Positions 1 through 8,817 of a stretch of 64,000 nt of DNA are shown one piece after another. Where the stretch lies: NCBI RefSeq assembly GCF_018255755.1, contig NZ_CP073766.1, positions 7,810,501 through 7,874,500 on the forward strand, written 5' to 3'. The stretch comes from Chitinophaga sp. HK235 (GTDB lineage: Bacteria; Bacteroidota; Bacteroidia; Chitinophagales; Chitinophagaceae). The stretch's first letter is position 1; each line of letters opens with the position of its first letter. Both the position numbers and the translations under genes were made by a program. The notes beneath the pieces were generated by a model. It worked only from the letters and a program-made list of their open reading frames with translations, made no database searches and was not told where the DNA came from.

Positions 1-1451
1 CTGACTTTCTGATTAAGGGAGTCGGCTGCGGTAAAAGGACTGAAAATGTTGTTGTTATTGATATTAAGCTGGTAGCTATATAACCAGCTTTGTCTGAATT
101 CTCCATGGAAGGCAAGCACACGTCCTGTTCTCCCGAATTTATGGGAGTAGTCAACCATAGTTTCGAGTGTTTTGTTAATGGCGCTGTCGTTGTTGCTGAG
201 TGTTCCGGCGTTTAATGTGTTCATGCGGGAGCCGGTGGTGTTGTAGCTGCGTGTATTGTGTTGTTCCTGTCTTTCCCGTTCAACAATAGCAGTTATTGTA
301 ATTTTATTGTTTACATCAGGTTGAATGTCGAGAAAAAAATTCCCGCCGGTACGTTTGAAATTTTGGTGCTTCAGGTTGTTGCTATGATAGAATGTGCTGC
401 TGTCCTGGAAGATGTTTTCGCGTTGTTGCAGCTCATTGGCAGTGATATCCTGTTCCTGGTGTTTGAGGTTGACAGCGAGTTTAATTTTTTTGTTGACTTC
501 CATTGTGGTAAAGGTGCCAATGTTCAGGATTTTGTTGATGCCTTGCTGGTTGTTGCCCAGGAAATTAACTGAATAGTTTGTGTTGGCATCACTGAGTGTA
601 TTGTTGTTGTTGGCCAGTATATCTCCCAATACGGTGATTTTTTTTCGGAACATGTTGAAGGTAGTGTTGGCGTTGTATCGGTCATGAGTGCCGTATCCGC
701 CGGCAACACTGCCGCGGACACCTTTTCTCATTTCCGCCTTAACAATAATGTTCAGCACTTTTTCATTTCTACCAGGTTCTGTCATGCCTGAGAGATTTTT
801 TTTGTCGGAGATCTGAATTTTATCTGCCAGGTCAGCTTTGAGTATTTCCATGAGGCGTTTAGCGCTGTTCATATTCTGAAGTACAGAGCGGCCGTCGATG
901 AACAGTTCCTTGATGGGTGAGCCGAGGTAAGACAGGTTACCGTTTTCATCCATCGTGAGACCTGGAATTTTTTCAATGAGGTTGTGCATATTGGCATTGG
1001 GCAATGTGGGCAGATCACTGGCGCTGAATTCAATGGTGTCTTTGCGAATGGCCATTAGTGGCCTGTCAGCTTTTACTTCCACTCTGCTGAGGCTGATACT
1101 GGGTGAGAGCTGAATAAAGTTGAATGCCAGTGTACGTGTTCTGGTAGTGATTTCTACAGGAATCATCTCTGTTCTGTTTCCCATAAAACTCACCAGTAAT
1201 CTATAGAAACCAATAGGCACATTATTGATAAGAAAATTGCCATGTTCATCTGAAATTGTCTGGGCTTTTATTCTGGCTTTTTCATCATACAATAATATGG
1301 TTGCGCCGGAAAGGGTTGTCCTGGTATCTTTCTGGTAAACTGTCCCCTTAATCGCATGTTGCGCGCTAAGAGGCAGATAGAAACAACAACAAAGTGGAAA
1401 GAAGATTAAATAGCGTATGATCTGGTTGAATTTGGTTACTGGATCGCGCAT
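1..1451 (-). CDS. TonB-dependent-type outer membrane receptor, 5' part only
   Basis: The coding strand reads leftward from an ATG at 1451 and runs off the window with no stop, so about 483 codons are visible. The protein begins with a signal peptide ending in LSAQ, then a carboxypeptidase-regulatory-like fold of about 80 residues (AIKGTVYQKDT..., with the DEHGNF motif), then a plug-like segment (IEKIPGLTMDENG, ELFIDGRSV). After that come the alternating, Asn-rich strands typical of a Bacteroidota outer membrane beta-barrel. This is the pattern of OMP_b-brl-type receptors that are not paired with SusD. The ligand cannot be told. The family assignment is secure, but the length and C-terminus are unknown because the gene is cut by the window edge. 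Confidence 0.85.
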   Translation of the reverse strand, partial: MRDPVTKFNQIIRYLIFFPLCCCFYLPLSAQHAIKGTVYQKDTRTTLSGATILLYDEKARIKAQTISDEHGNFLINNVPIGFYRLLVSFMGNRTEMIPVEITTRTRTLAFNFIQLSPSISLSRVEVKADRPLMAIRKDTIEFSASDLPTLPNANMHNLIEKIPGLTMDENGNLSYLGSPIKELFIDGRSVLQNMNSAKRLMEILKADLADKIQISDKKNLSGMTEPGRNEKVLNIIVKAEMRKGVRGSVAGGYGTHDRYNANTTFNMFRKKITVLGDILANNNNTLSDANTNYSVNFLGNNQQGINKILNIGTFTTMEVNKKIKLAVNLKHQEQDITANELQQRENIFQDSSTFYHSNNLKHQNFKRTGGNFFLDIQPDVNNKITITAIVERERQEQHNTRSYNTTGSRMNTLNAGTLSNNDSAINKTLETMVDYSHKFGRTGRVLAFHGEFRQSWLYSYQLNINNNNIFSPFTAADSLNQKV

Positions 1452-1679
1452 CAGTTTTTCAAGTAGGTTAATATATCTGCAAGCTGCAGATTCATTTCTT
1501 TTCTTTCACAATGCTAAGCAGATAACAGGAGGAATTTGTTAAACAGATGTAAATGTTGAAAATTTTTATATTATTTATGATTGGTTATCAATTTGATAGA
1601 AACTTTGTCAAACGTTAATCAAGTGTTAATGGCTCGGCGTTAACGCTCGTTGAATACAGGAAGGATAAGGATTTGAGGC

Positions 1680-1711
1680 TTTGAGCGATAATTGTTTTGT
1701 CTGTAACTTCG
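1680..1711 (+). promoter_or_regulatory. Bacteroidota promoter for the DUF2867-DinB pair
   Basis: TTTG at 1680-1683 and TAACTTCG at 1704-1711 are 20 nt apart and match the -33/-7 boxes of Bacteroidota. Transcription would begin near 1717, leaving a leader of about 20 nt before the ATG at 1736. Confidence 0.6.
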
Positions 1712-1735
1712 CGCAGATAAAGGTAAGCAACGGCA

Positions 1736-2179
1736 ATGAAAAAACAATATACCTATTTCGAAGATGTTAGAAAGATCAGAATTAAAGATAATGATCACAC
1801 TTTGCAAAAGATATGGGCTATAGGAGGACAGAACGGATGGTATTATGGCAACTGGATGTGGCAGTTACGGGGGTACCTGGACGAGCTGGCAGGTGGACCA
1901 GGACTCAGGCGGGGAAGGAGACATTCTTCTGAATTGGTGGAAGGCGACTATCTGGATGTATGGAGAGTTGCAGTAGCAGACAAAACGGGCAGAAGATTAT
2001 TGTTACAGGCTGAAATGAAACTACCGGGGGAAGCCTGGCTCGAATTCACCATAAAGGAAGATATACTGGTACAGACTGCTTCCTTTCACGCATATGGTTT
2101 AGCAGGAAAATTGTATTGGTATCTGATGTTGCCCTTTCATGGATTTATATTTCCGGGCATGATCCGCAAACTGATTTAA
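1736..2179 (+). CDS. DUF2867 domain protein
   Basis: This 147-residue protein consists almost entirely of a DUF2867 domain: GGQNGWYYGNWMWQLRGYLD, then the GGPGLRRGRRH motif, then a charged LxxGDxLDVWRV segment. In many bacteria this domain is the C-terminal part of a larger NAD(P)-binding SDR-type protein (YbjT-like); here it stands alone, with its own promoter and no upstream nucleotide-binding half. The last residues form a hydrophobic stretch (LYWYLMLPFHGFIFPGM). The DinB gene follows after 11 nt, so the two are probably co-transcribed. The biochemical role is unknown. Confidence 0.75.
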   Translation: MKKQYTYFEDVRKIRIKDNDHTLQKIWAIGGQNGWYYGNWMWQLRGYLDELAGGPGLRRGRRHSSELVEGDYLDVWRVAVADKTGRRLLLQAEMKLPGEAWLEFTIKEDILVQTASFHAYGLAGKLYWYLMLPFHGFIFPGMIRKLI

Positions 2180-2190
2180 ACTGTTTTATT

Positions 2191-2667
2191 ATGGATATCA
2201 AAAAGGAAATCGTCAAAACATTGAAGGATCTTTTACTGAAATCCAATGCACATGTCAATTTCGCTGCTGCTGTCAAAGGTATGCCTGTGGAGTTACGGGG
2301 TGTGGTGCCGGAACAGTTGCCCTACAGTGTCTGGCAGCTGGTAGAACATATCAGGCTTACTCAGGCAGACATTCTGGATTTCAGCCGTGATGCAGCCTAT
2401 CAATCACCACCCTGGCCGGAAGGCTACTGGCCCAGGAAGACGGCACCTGCCAATGATGAGGCTTGGCGACAAAGCCTTGAGCAGATCAAGTCAGATACAC
2501 ATGCCTTTATTGCATTGCTGGAAGCGCCTGAGGCAGACCTTTTCAGGCCTTTCCCCTATGGAGACGGACAACATCTTTTCCGGGAAGCGCTACTGATCGC
2601 GGACCATACCAGTTATCATACCGGTGAAATTATTGCGGTGCGGCGTTTGCTGAATGCCTGGAAATAA
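2191..2667 (+). CDS. DinB-family protein
   Basis: The protein is 158 residues when started at the ATG at 2191 (MDIKKEIVK); a longer in-frame start at 2116 lies inside the preceding gene and is unlikely. It has the four-helix DinB layout with candidate metal ligands in VWQLVEHIRLTQADIL near the N-terminal third and HTSYHTGEI near the C-terminus. Members are metal-binding proteins, some acting as thiol transferases; the substrate here cannot be inferred. It follows the DUF2867 gene by 11 nt and its stop lies 2 nt from the convergent egtD stop, so the 3' ends of the two transcripts probably overlap. Confidence 0.75.
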   Translation: MDIKKEIVKTLKDLLLKSNAHVNFAAAVKGMPVELRGVVPEQLPYSVWQLVEHIRLTQADILDFSRDAAYQSPPWPEGYWPRKTAPANDEAWRQSLEQIKSDTHAFIALLEAPEADLFRPFPYGDGQHLFREALLIADHTSYHTGEIIAVRRLLNAWK

Positions 2668-2669
2668 TT

Positions 2670-3695
2670 TCAGTCACACTGCCAGAGGCAATCTACAAAC
2701 CATTTTTTACTATCGAAGAAGCGGGCTACCGGTTTAAAGCCTGCCTGCAACGCCAGTTGCTCTGTTTCTTCCAGAGAATATTTCTGGGATATTTCCATAT
2801 ACAGTGGTTCATTTTCCGCGAAGTCGATGTATACATTATCGCCGATTTTTACCTGTTGATTTTCGAGGCTTATCAGATAACTTTTACAGGCCCCGGTACC
2901 AGGATCGTAAGTGGGGTAATGTTCGAATTTTGAGAGGTCAAAATTGGCCCCTAGCTCCCGGTTGATACGGGTGAGCAGGTTAAGGTTAAATGCTTTTGTA
3001 ATACCTGCGTCGTCGTTATAGGCATGCAGGATTACCTGCGGATGTTTTTTCAGATCGAAGCCGGTCAGCAGAAGGTCTCCGGGTTGCAGCAGCTCTCTCA
3101 ATTCTTCGCAGAAGCTGTGGGCTGCCGCGGGATCGAAGTTGCCGATGTTGGCTCCCAGAAACAGTACTACTTTCTTTTTACGGCTATAGGTATTTGCTGC
3201 CTGCAGCATTCCAAAATATTCACCATTCAGGCCTTTTAACTGCAAGTCAGGGAGGGCTGCCGGCAGTTCCTGTTCGAGGTGGCGGATTACATTGGCAGAT
3301 ATATCAATCGGGAAATAGGTGAAGTCTACCTCGCTGGTCAGCAGCTGGCGCAGCAGGTGTATAGATTTGGTTGCATCTCCGGCACCCAGTTCCACCACAT
3401 CGAAAGTGCCGGCCTGCCGGGTGATGGCGTCAGTGATTTCTGCTGCGCGGGTGGTGAGGATTTCCATCTCACAGCCGGTCAGGTAATATTCGTGGCACTG
3501 CATGATCTGCTGAAACAGCTGATCACCGGTAACATCATAAAAATATTTGGAGTCCAGGTATTTCTGCGGAGCAGTAAGGCCGCGGACAACTTCTTCATAA
3601 AAGGTGCCAGTCACCGGTTTGTTTTTGTAAAAGACCATGTGGCCAGGAATTACAGGGGATTGCATATACTGTCTTTTAGAAATGAATGATGCCAT
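2670..3695 (-). CDS. egtD: L-histidine N-alpha-methyltransferase (EgtD)
   Basis: The 341-residue protein matches the EgtD/DUF2260 family, which trimethylates histidine with SAM to hercynine, the first step of ergothioneine synthesis. Visible hallmarks are the YDVTGDQLFQQI and CHEYYLTGCE segments near the N-terminus, the SAM-binding VELGAGDATKS, the GANIGNFDP loop carrying the substrate-contacting Asn, and LLTGFDLKKHPQVI followed by AYNDDAGITKAFNLN. It is the last gene of the run, 3 nt after egtB, so translation is probably coupled. No egtA, egtC or egtE gene is seen nearby, so the remaining steps must be encoded elsewhere or use a route without gamma-glutamylcysteine. Confidence 0.93.
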   Translation of the reverse strand: MASFISKRQYMQSPVIPGHMVFYKNKPVTGTFYEEVVRGLTAPQKYLDSKYFYDVTGDQLFQQIMQCHEYYLTGCEMEILTTRAAEITDAITRQAGTFDVVELGAGDATKSIHLLRQLLTSEVDFTYFPIDISANVIRHLEQELPAALPDLQLKGLNGEYFGMLQAANTYSRKKKVVLFLGANIGNFDPAAAHSFCEELRELLQPGDLLLTGFDLKKHPQVILHAYNDDAGITKAFNLNLLTRINRELGANFDLSKFEHYPTYDPGTGACKSYLISLENQQVKIGDNVYIDFAENEPLYMEISQKYSLEETEQLALQAGFKPVARFFDSKKWFVDCLWQCD

Positions 3696-3698
3696 TGT

Positions 3699-4847
3699 TT
3701 ATTTTGCGAGCCTGATACCGGTAAACTGCCATCGCAGGGAAGGATGGAAAAAGTTGCGGTAGCTGATGCGGCTATGATGTGGAGGTGTTACTTCCGAAGC
3801 GCCTCTGAGTACTATCTGATTGACCATAAACTTGCCATTGTACTCACCGATTGCACCCGGGGCTTTAGCGAAGCCGGGATAGGGAAGATAAGCGCTTTCT
3901 GTCCATTCCCAGCGTACTCCCCAGGAGAGTGATGGCGCAGCTGCCTCCCATTCAAATTCAGTAGGCAGGCGAAATCCTTTCCAGGAGGCGAATGCGGCTG
4001 CTTCGTAATAACTGATATGACACAAAGGTGCATCAGGTTGGAGGGATTGCAACCCCTGCCAATTGTAATGCAGCCATTGTCCATCCACATGATACCAGTA
4101 CATGGGCATTCCCACCTGGTTTTTCTTCACCCAGTCCCATCCTTCTGCATGCCAGTGACGAAAGTCATGGTAGCCGCCGGCTTCTATAAAACCGAGATAT
4201 TCTGCATTGGTGACCAGCGTTTCACTGATAGCGAAATCACCGAGGTATACTTTATGTTTGCCCAGCTCATTATCAAAGCAGAAACCGTTGCCGGCATAAC
4301 CTATTTCATAGAGGCCGGCCTTCATCTTTAACCAGGAAGCTGTGGGTTTTGTTGCGGAGACTGCTGTTTTATTTGGGTCATAGGCCGGGAAAAGCGGATT
4401 ATGGCCCAGAATGTATTTGATGTCTGTGTATAATAATTCCTGATGTTGTTCTTCATGATTTAATCCGAGGGTAATGAGAGCATTGAGCTCAGGCGTTTGT
4501 TCCTGTTCAAGGAATGCTATCATAGCTTCATCTACATACCGGCGGTAACGCATAATATCTTCCACGGAAGGCCGGCTCAGATTGCCCCGGTCGGTGCGGA
4601 TAACCCGTGCACCTATAGATTCGTAGTAACTGTTGAAAACAAAATTATATTGCGGGTCAAACTCCGTATATCCTTTAGCGTTAGGTGTCAATACAAAGGT
4701 TTCAAAAAACCAGGTGGTATGCCCGAGGTGCCATTTGGGTGGGCTTACATCTACCACGGGTTGTACTACGTAGTCTTCCGTTTTAAGCGGTGCGCAGATA
4801 TCTTCCGTCCTTTTGCGTACTTTGATATAATCATTTTTCAGTTGCAT
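3699..4847 (-). CDS. egtB: Ergothioneine biosynthesis sulfoxide synthase (EgtB)
   Basis: This is a 382-residue non-haem iron enzyme that joins hercynine to a thiol (cysteine or gamma-Glu-Cys) with O2. An N-terminal DinB-like domain carries the three iron ligands: His in KWHLGHTTWFFE (about residue 43) and HEEQH (H131 and H135). A C-terminal formylglycine-enzyme-like domain follows, with ETLVTNAEYLGFIEAGGY, HISYYEAAAFASWKGFRLPTE and VLRGASEVTPPHHSRISYRNFFHP. It starts 11 nt after the transporter stop and is followed at 3 nt by egtD. The absence of egtA and egtC nearby fits an EgtB that uses cysteine directly, but residues deciding thiol choice cannot be judged by eye. Confidence 0.93.
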   Translation of the reverse strand: MQLKNDYIKVRKRTEDICAPLKTEDYVVQPVVDVSPPKWHLGHTTWFFETFVLTPNAKGYTEFDPQYNFVFNSYYESIGARVIRTDRGNLSRPSVEDIMRYRRYVDEAMIAFLEQEQTPELNALITLGLNHEEQHQELLYTDIKYILGHNPLFPAYDPNKTAVSATKPTASWLKMKAGLYEIGYAGNGFCFDNELGKHKVYLGDFAISETLVTNAEYLGFIEAGGYHDFRHWHAEGWDWVKKNQVGMPMYWYHVDGQWLHYNWQGLQSLQPDAPLCHISYYEAAAFASWKGFRLPTEFEWEAAAPSLSWGVRWEWTESAYLPYPGFAKAPGAIGEYNGKFMVNQIVLRGASEVTPPHHSRISYRNFFHPSLRWQFTGIRLAK

Positions 4848-4858
4848 AAATACGTCGG

Positions 4859-6439
4859 TTAGTGATGGTGTATATAGTTTGTTAAACCGGATATTGTGCT
4901 GATATGTAGCCTGGATGCCTGTTCGCGACGCATCATCAGTGCGTAGGTGTTATTAAAGCCGATAGGGTTGAGCCATTTCACGTGGTATTGTTTATCAAAG
5001 CCATCCTTTACATAGTCATATACTTTTTTGCTGTCGCCGATGATACTGTCTACAATATGTTGTGGCGCCTGGAGAATCACCAGCAGGCCGGTACCGGTAT
5101 ATTCCGGATAGAGGTCTATCTGATCGTTGACCAGTGCGTCGAATACGATTTTAGTGCCACCGAGTCCTGTTTTGGTGGTGGCAGTGAGATCGGTATATCC
5201 TGCTATCAGTATCTGATACATGTTTGCCAGGATATAGCCGTCCCCGAATATTTTAGCGCCGATGCGGACAGTACCTTTGGTGCCGCTCCTGGCTGGTTTC
5301 CATAGTCCGGTTTTGACCAGGAAATCTTTGGCTACCTGCTGCGGGTTTTGTTTGAGATAATCCACCCGGTAGTTCAGGTCCGTCATTATGCTATCATTAA
5401 TTGTACCAGCCAGGAGGTTGATTATATGCTCCAGTTCGGGATATTTATCCAGGACCTCCTGCCTTACTACAGGAGCTGCATAATAAGGTGGAAAGATGTG
5501 TTTGTCATCTTCCAGTACTACCAGGTCAAAAGCTTTTACTCTTCCATCTGTGCTGCTGCCGCTGATCACGTCGATTTTTTTTTCATAGGCGGCCTTATAC
5601 ATGATCATATCACTGATAACGAGGGTTCGCAGGTGCAGTCCGTATACGGTGCGCAGCCCGATGGCACCATCTTTCCTACCCATAAATTCCGGGGTGAATC
5701 CAGCTTTAAGGTGACTGCTATAACTTTCTGGCAGCAGGTAGAAAGAGGAGAGGAGCAGGAGGAGAGCGGGCAGTATGAGTATTGTTTTACGTGCTTTCCG
5801 GCTGTTGAGGCGCTGGAGCTGTGCCAGTCCCCAGTCGAACAGGATGGCCAGCAATGCGGCGGGGATGGCACCTGCCAGCATCATGTTGGTATTGTTGAGG
5901 GCGATACCGCCGAAAATAAACTCGCCGAGGCCGCCGGCAGCGATATAGGCTGCCAATGTGGCTACTCCTACGTTGATGACCGTAGCGGTACGAATGCCAG
6001 CCAGTATGACAGGCATAGCCAGTGGCAGCTGTACGCGGAGCAACAACTGGCGCCGGTTCATGCCCATACCGGTAGCAGCCTCCATGACACTGGTATCTAC
6101 ACCCAGTATACCAGTGTAGGTGTTACGTACCACCGGCAGTAATGCATAAAGAAACAGGGCCACGATGGCGGGTTTGGGGCCTATGCCCAGCAAGGGGATC
6201 ATAAAACCCAGCAGGGCAATGCTGGGGATGGTTTGCAGTATGCCTGTAATACCGAGTACAGGGCCTGCCAGTTTTTTATGGCGGGAGATGAGGATACCGG
6301 CGGGTACACCAATGCATACCGCTATCAGCACGGAGATAAATGTAAGGCCGGTGTGGGTGAGGGTTTGTTCAAGCAGTTTACCGGATTGCTGCCGGACGAA
6401 GTCGAAGAAGGTTTCAGGCGTGTCCATTTTGGCTGACAT
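4859..6439 (-). CDS. Fused ABC permease/substrate-binding protein (OpuC/EgtU type), binding domain permuted
   Basis: The product is about 526 residues from the ATG at 6439 (MSAKMDTPETFF), which has an A-rich upstream stretch; ATGs at 6463 and 6427 are alternatives. Residues 1 to about 225 form a ProW/OpuCB-type permease with GVPAGILISR, LQTIPSIALLGFMIPL and the EAATGMGMNRRQLL coupling loop. The rest is an extracytoplasmic OpuAC/ProX-like binding domain, but its halves are in reverse order: the usual C-terminal half (GRKDGAIGLRTVYGL, STDGRVKAFDLVVLEDDK, FPPYYAAPVV) comes first, and the usual N-terminal half (VRIGAKIFGDGYIL, LGGTKIVFDALVNDQIDLYP, NNTYALMM) ends the protein. Such fusions import betaines or, in EgtU proteins, ergothioneine. 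Placement between the ATPase and egtB supports ergothioneine, hercynine or a betaine as ligand (inference). The stop is 11 nt before egtB. Confidence 0.88.
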   Translation of the reverse strand: MSAKMDTPETFFDFVRQQSGKLLEQTLTHTGLTFISVLIAVCIGVPAGILISRHKKLAGPVLGITGILQTIPSIALLGFMIPLLGIGPKPAIVALFLYALLPVVRNTYTGILGVDTSVMEAATGMGMNRRQLLLRVQLPLAMPVILAGIRTATVINVGVATLAAYIAAGGLGEFIFGGIALNNTNMMLAGAIPAALLAILFDWGLAQLQRLNSRKARKTILILPALLLLLSSFYLLPESYSSHLKAGFTPEFMGRKDGAIGLRTVYGLHLRTLVISDMIMYKAAYEKKIDVISGSSTDGRVKAFDLVVLEDDKHIFPPYYAAPVVRQEVLDKYPELEHIINLLAGTINDSIMTDLNYRVDYLKQNPQQVAKDFLVKTGLWKPARSGTKGTVRIGAKIFGDGYILANMYQILIAGYTDLTATTKTGLGGTKIVFDALVNDQIDLYPEYTGTGLLVILQAPQHIVDSIIGDSKKVYDYVKDGFDKQYHVKWLNPIGFNNTYALMMRREQASRLHISTISGLTNYIHHH

Positions 6440-7376
6440 TTTTTTTAAAGGCGGTGATGGCATTCATCAGTATGTTTCCGTCCAGGTGTTTATTTTCACC
6501 CCTGAAAGTGGCAGTGGCAGCGGAAGTGGTAAGGTTTTCCAGTGTGTCCCAACAGCTGGTTTCGCCGGGCAACAATATACCGGCTGTTTCACCCGTGCCG
6601 TTGAGATAAGGCCATATATCGAGCAGACGGAGTGACTTAAGCTCCAGCTCCAGCCGTTGTTTGTCGAGAAAATTACGCACAAAATCATTGGCAGGGTTGA
6701 ACAGCAGTTCAGTGGCGCTCCCCAGCTGTTGTATGCGGCCTTCATTCATAACACAGATACGATTACCGAGTTCAAAAGCTTCTTCTATATCATGCGTAAC
6801 AATGATGATGGTCTTACTGTTCAGTTCATCCAGTGCTTTAAATTCTTTTCTGACGCTGATACGGGTGAGTGGATCGAGGGCACCGAAGGGTTCGTCCATC
6901 AGCAGGATAGGCGGATCGGCGGCGAGGGCGCGGGCTAGTCCCACCCGTTGCTGTTGTCCGCCGCTGAGGTGCTGCGGATATACGTGGGCGTATTGTTCCG
7001 GTGGCAGCCGCAGCTTTTGCAGTAATGTCCAGACCCTGTCGCGGATATGTGTTTTGTTCCAGTGCAACAGCTGTGGCACCACCCCGATATTTTCCTGGAC
7101 GGTATAATGCGGAAACAGCCCTGTGTTTTGCATGACATAACCGATACTTCTGCGCAGGTTTTCCGGGACCTCTTCCCTGATATTTTTTTCTCCGATGAAG
7201 ATATCCCCCTGATCTGGTATGAGCAGGCGGTTGATCATACGAAGGGTTGTTGTTTTGCCGCAGCCGCTGGTACCCAGCAGTACCAGTGTTTCACCAGCCT
7301 GTACTTCAAAGGAGAGGTCGTTCACTGCATTTTTGCCGTGTCCGAAATTTTTAGAAACATGAGATAGTTTAATCAT
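6414..7376 (-). CDS. ABC transporter ATPase (ProV/OpuCA/EgtV type)
   Basis: This 320-residue ATPase belongs with the fused permease/binding protein that follows it. The Walker A is GTSGCGKTT, the Q-loop lies in YVMQNTGLFPH, the signature is LSGGQQQR, the Walker B is ILLMDEPFGALD and the switch histidine is in VTHD. The early part after the ATPase core (ELLFNPANDFVRNFL) is typical of betaine-type importers; no complete pair of CBS domains is evident in the roughly 80-residue tail. The gene overlaps the permease start by 26 nt. It begins 46 nt after the flavin disulfide reductase stop, close enough for a common transcript, although a near-consensus -7 (TATATTTT) in the gap could give it its own start. 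Confidence 0.9.
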   Translation of the reverse strand: MIKLSHVSKNFGHGKNAVNDLSFEVQAGETLVLLGTSGCGKTTTLRMINRLLIPDQGDIFIGEKNIREEVPENLRRSIGYVMQNTGLFPHYTVQENIGVVPQLLHWNKTHIRDRVWTLLQKLRLPPEQYAHVYPQHLSGGQQQRVGLARALAADPPILLMDEPFGALDPLTRISVRKEFKALDELNSKTIIIVTHDIEEAFELGNRICVMNEGRIQQLGSATELLFNPANDFVRNFLDKQRLELELKSLRLLDIWPYLNGTGETAGILLPGETSCWDTLENLTTSAATATFRGENKHLDGNILMNAITAFKKNVSQNGHA

Positions 7377-7422
7377 AGGAAGCTGATAGCATATATGGGG
7401 AAAAATATACTCATATTGACCT

Positions 7423-8802
7423 TTATTTTTCCAGTGACATGAACAGATTATTCAATGATTCAGCATAAAGGGGATGGGCAAATATCATATCCCGTATCTG
7501 CGTTGCCGTTATACCACCCAGCATAGCCATCTGCAGAACAGACATGATTTCGCCGCCGGCGGTACCAATGATAGATGCACCCAGTATCTGCCCGGTGTGT
7601 TCGTGTACAATGGCTTTCATAAAGCCGAGTGTTTCGCCGGTTTCAATAGCACGGGCCACTCTATCCATACCAATGCGTGCTACTTTTATGGGATAGCCTT
7701 CCAGCCTTGCCTGTGATTCCGACAGCCCGATACGGCCCAGCTGTGGATCTGTAAACATACAATATGGCAGCTGCCTGGTTCTGACAGTGAGTTCGGCTTT
7801 TTCGAAAAGATTTTTATAGATCAGCAGGTGATCATTATAGGACATATGGGTGAAGGCGGGTCCTGGCTTTACATCTCCCAGTGCATAAATGCCAGGGCAG
7901 GAGGTTTCGAGTTGTTCATCTACCTGGATATAACCCTTTGCATCCAGGGTCACATTGCTTTTTTCTGTCTGCAGGGTGGCGGTCTGTGGTTGCCTTCCGG
8001 TAGCTACCAGTATATGCGATCCCGTTATAGTAAGAGAGGTACTGCCGGTCTTCACCTCCACATGCAGGTGGCCATCTACGATCATTACTTTTTCAATATC
8101 GGCGGAGGTGATCACCTGTATATCTTCAGCTTCCAGCAGGTTTCTGAGTATGGCGGCCACATCGGGATCTTCCTTAGACATCAGCCGGGGGCTTCGTTCT
8201 ATAATGGTAACGTTGCTGCCTAAACGCCGGTATAGCTGTGCCATTTCCAGTGCAATATAACTACCTCCCAGGATGATCAGTTCCGGTGGTGCAGCGCGCA
8301 TGTCGAGCAGAGTGGTGGAAGTGAGATATGGCACGTCCCGGAGGCCGGGAATGTCCGGTATAAAAGGAGTTGCGCCTGTATTAATAAAAATGTTTGGTGC
8401 GGTAAGTTCCATGGTGCTGCCATCGTCCAGGGCCACTTTGATTGTTTTTATACCAGAGAAAGCAGCACTACCATAAATAATGCTCACGCCCGCTTTCTGA
8501 AGCGCCCTGGTGGTATTGTTCCTGAATTGCAACACCACCTCTTCTTTACGGGCCATCACTGCGGCCATATCGATGGTATACCCCTGATTGCTGATGCCCC
8601 AGTCTTCACTATGTGCTACCAGATAAGCGACCCTGGCGCTGGCAATCATGGTTTTGGTAGGTGTGCAGCCGTCATTGATACATGTGCCACCCAGCTGGCG
8701 TTGTTCTATCAGGGCTGTTCTCCATCCGTTTTCCGCCATTTTCCTCGCCAGCGGATTGCCTCCCTGTCCTGAACCGACTACAATTGCGTCGAACTTTTCC
8801 AT
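7423..8802 (-). CDS. FAD-dependent pyridine nucleotide-disulfide oxidoreductase (MerA/Lpd-like)
   Basis: The ATG at 8802 (MEKFDAIVVGSG) gives 459 residues; an upstream in-frame extension contains no family residues. Order of motifs: FAD dinucleotide fold VVGSGQGGNPLA, redox-active pair C41/C46 in GGTCINDGCTPTK, NAD(P) fold IILGGSYIALEMA, second FAD motif IYALGDVKPGPAFTHM, and a dimerisation domain ending in HPLYAESLNN with the catalytic His-Glu pair. The family reduces disulfides, mercuric ion or flavins with NAD(P)H. No mer genes are near. Its place directly before the ergothioneine transport and synthesis genes suggests a role in reducing a small disulfide, possibly ergothioneine disulfide (inference). 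A REP-like hairpin sits 15 nt before the start codon. Confidence 0.88.
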   Translation of the reverse strand: MEKFDAIVVGSGQGGNPLARKMAENGWRTALIEQRQLGGTCINDGCTPTKTMIASARVAYLVAHSEDWGISNQGYTIDMAAVMARKEEVVLQFRNNTTRALQKAGVSIIYGSAAFSGIKTIKVALDDGSTMELTAPNIFINTGATPFIPDIPGLRDVPYLTSTTLLDMRAAPPELIILGGSYIALEMAQLYRRLGSNVTIIERSPRLMSKEDPDVAAILRNLLEAEDIQVITSADIEKVMIVDGHLHVEVKTGSTSLTITGSHILVATGRQPQTATLQTEKSNVTLDAKGYIQVDEQLETSCPGIYALGDVKPGPAFTHMSYNDHLLIYKNLFEKAELTVRTRQLPYCMFTDPQLGRIGLSESQARLEGYPIKVARIGMDRVARAIETGETLGFMKAIVHEHTGQILGASIIGTAGGEIMSVLQMAMLGGITATQIRDMIFAHPLYAESLNNLFMSLEK

Positions 8803-8817
8803 GAGCTTATTTTTTGT

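Noticed and set aside
1736..2179. DUF2867 gene as a pseudogene fragment of a larger SDR protein
   Set aside because: It has its own consensus promoter, an intact start and stop and a downstream partner at 11 nt, and no remnant of the nucleotide-binding half is found upstream.
5348..6142. A 264-codon plus-strand frame opposite the fused transporter
   Set aside because: Antisense to a clear permease/binding protein; Gln/His/Tyr-rich with no motif.
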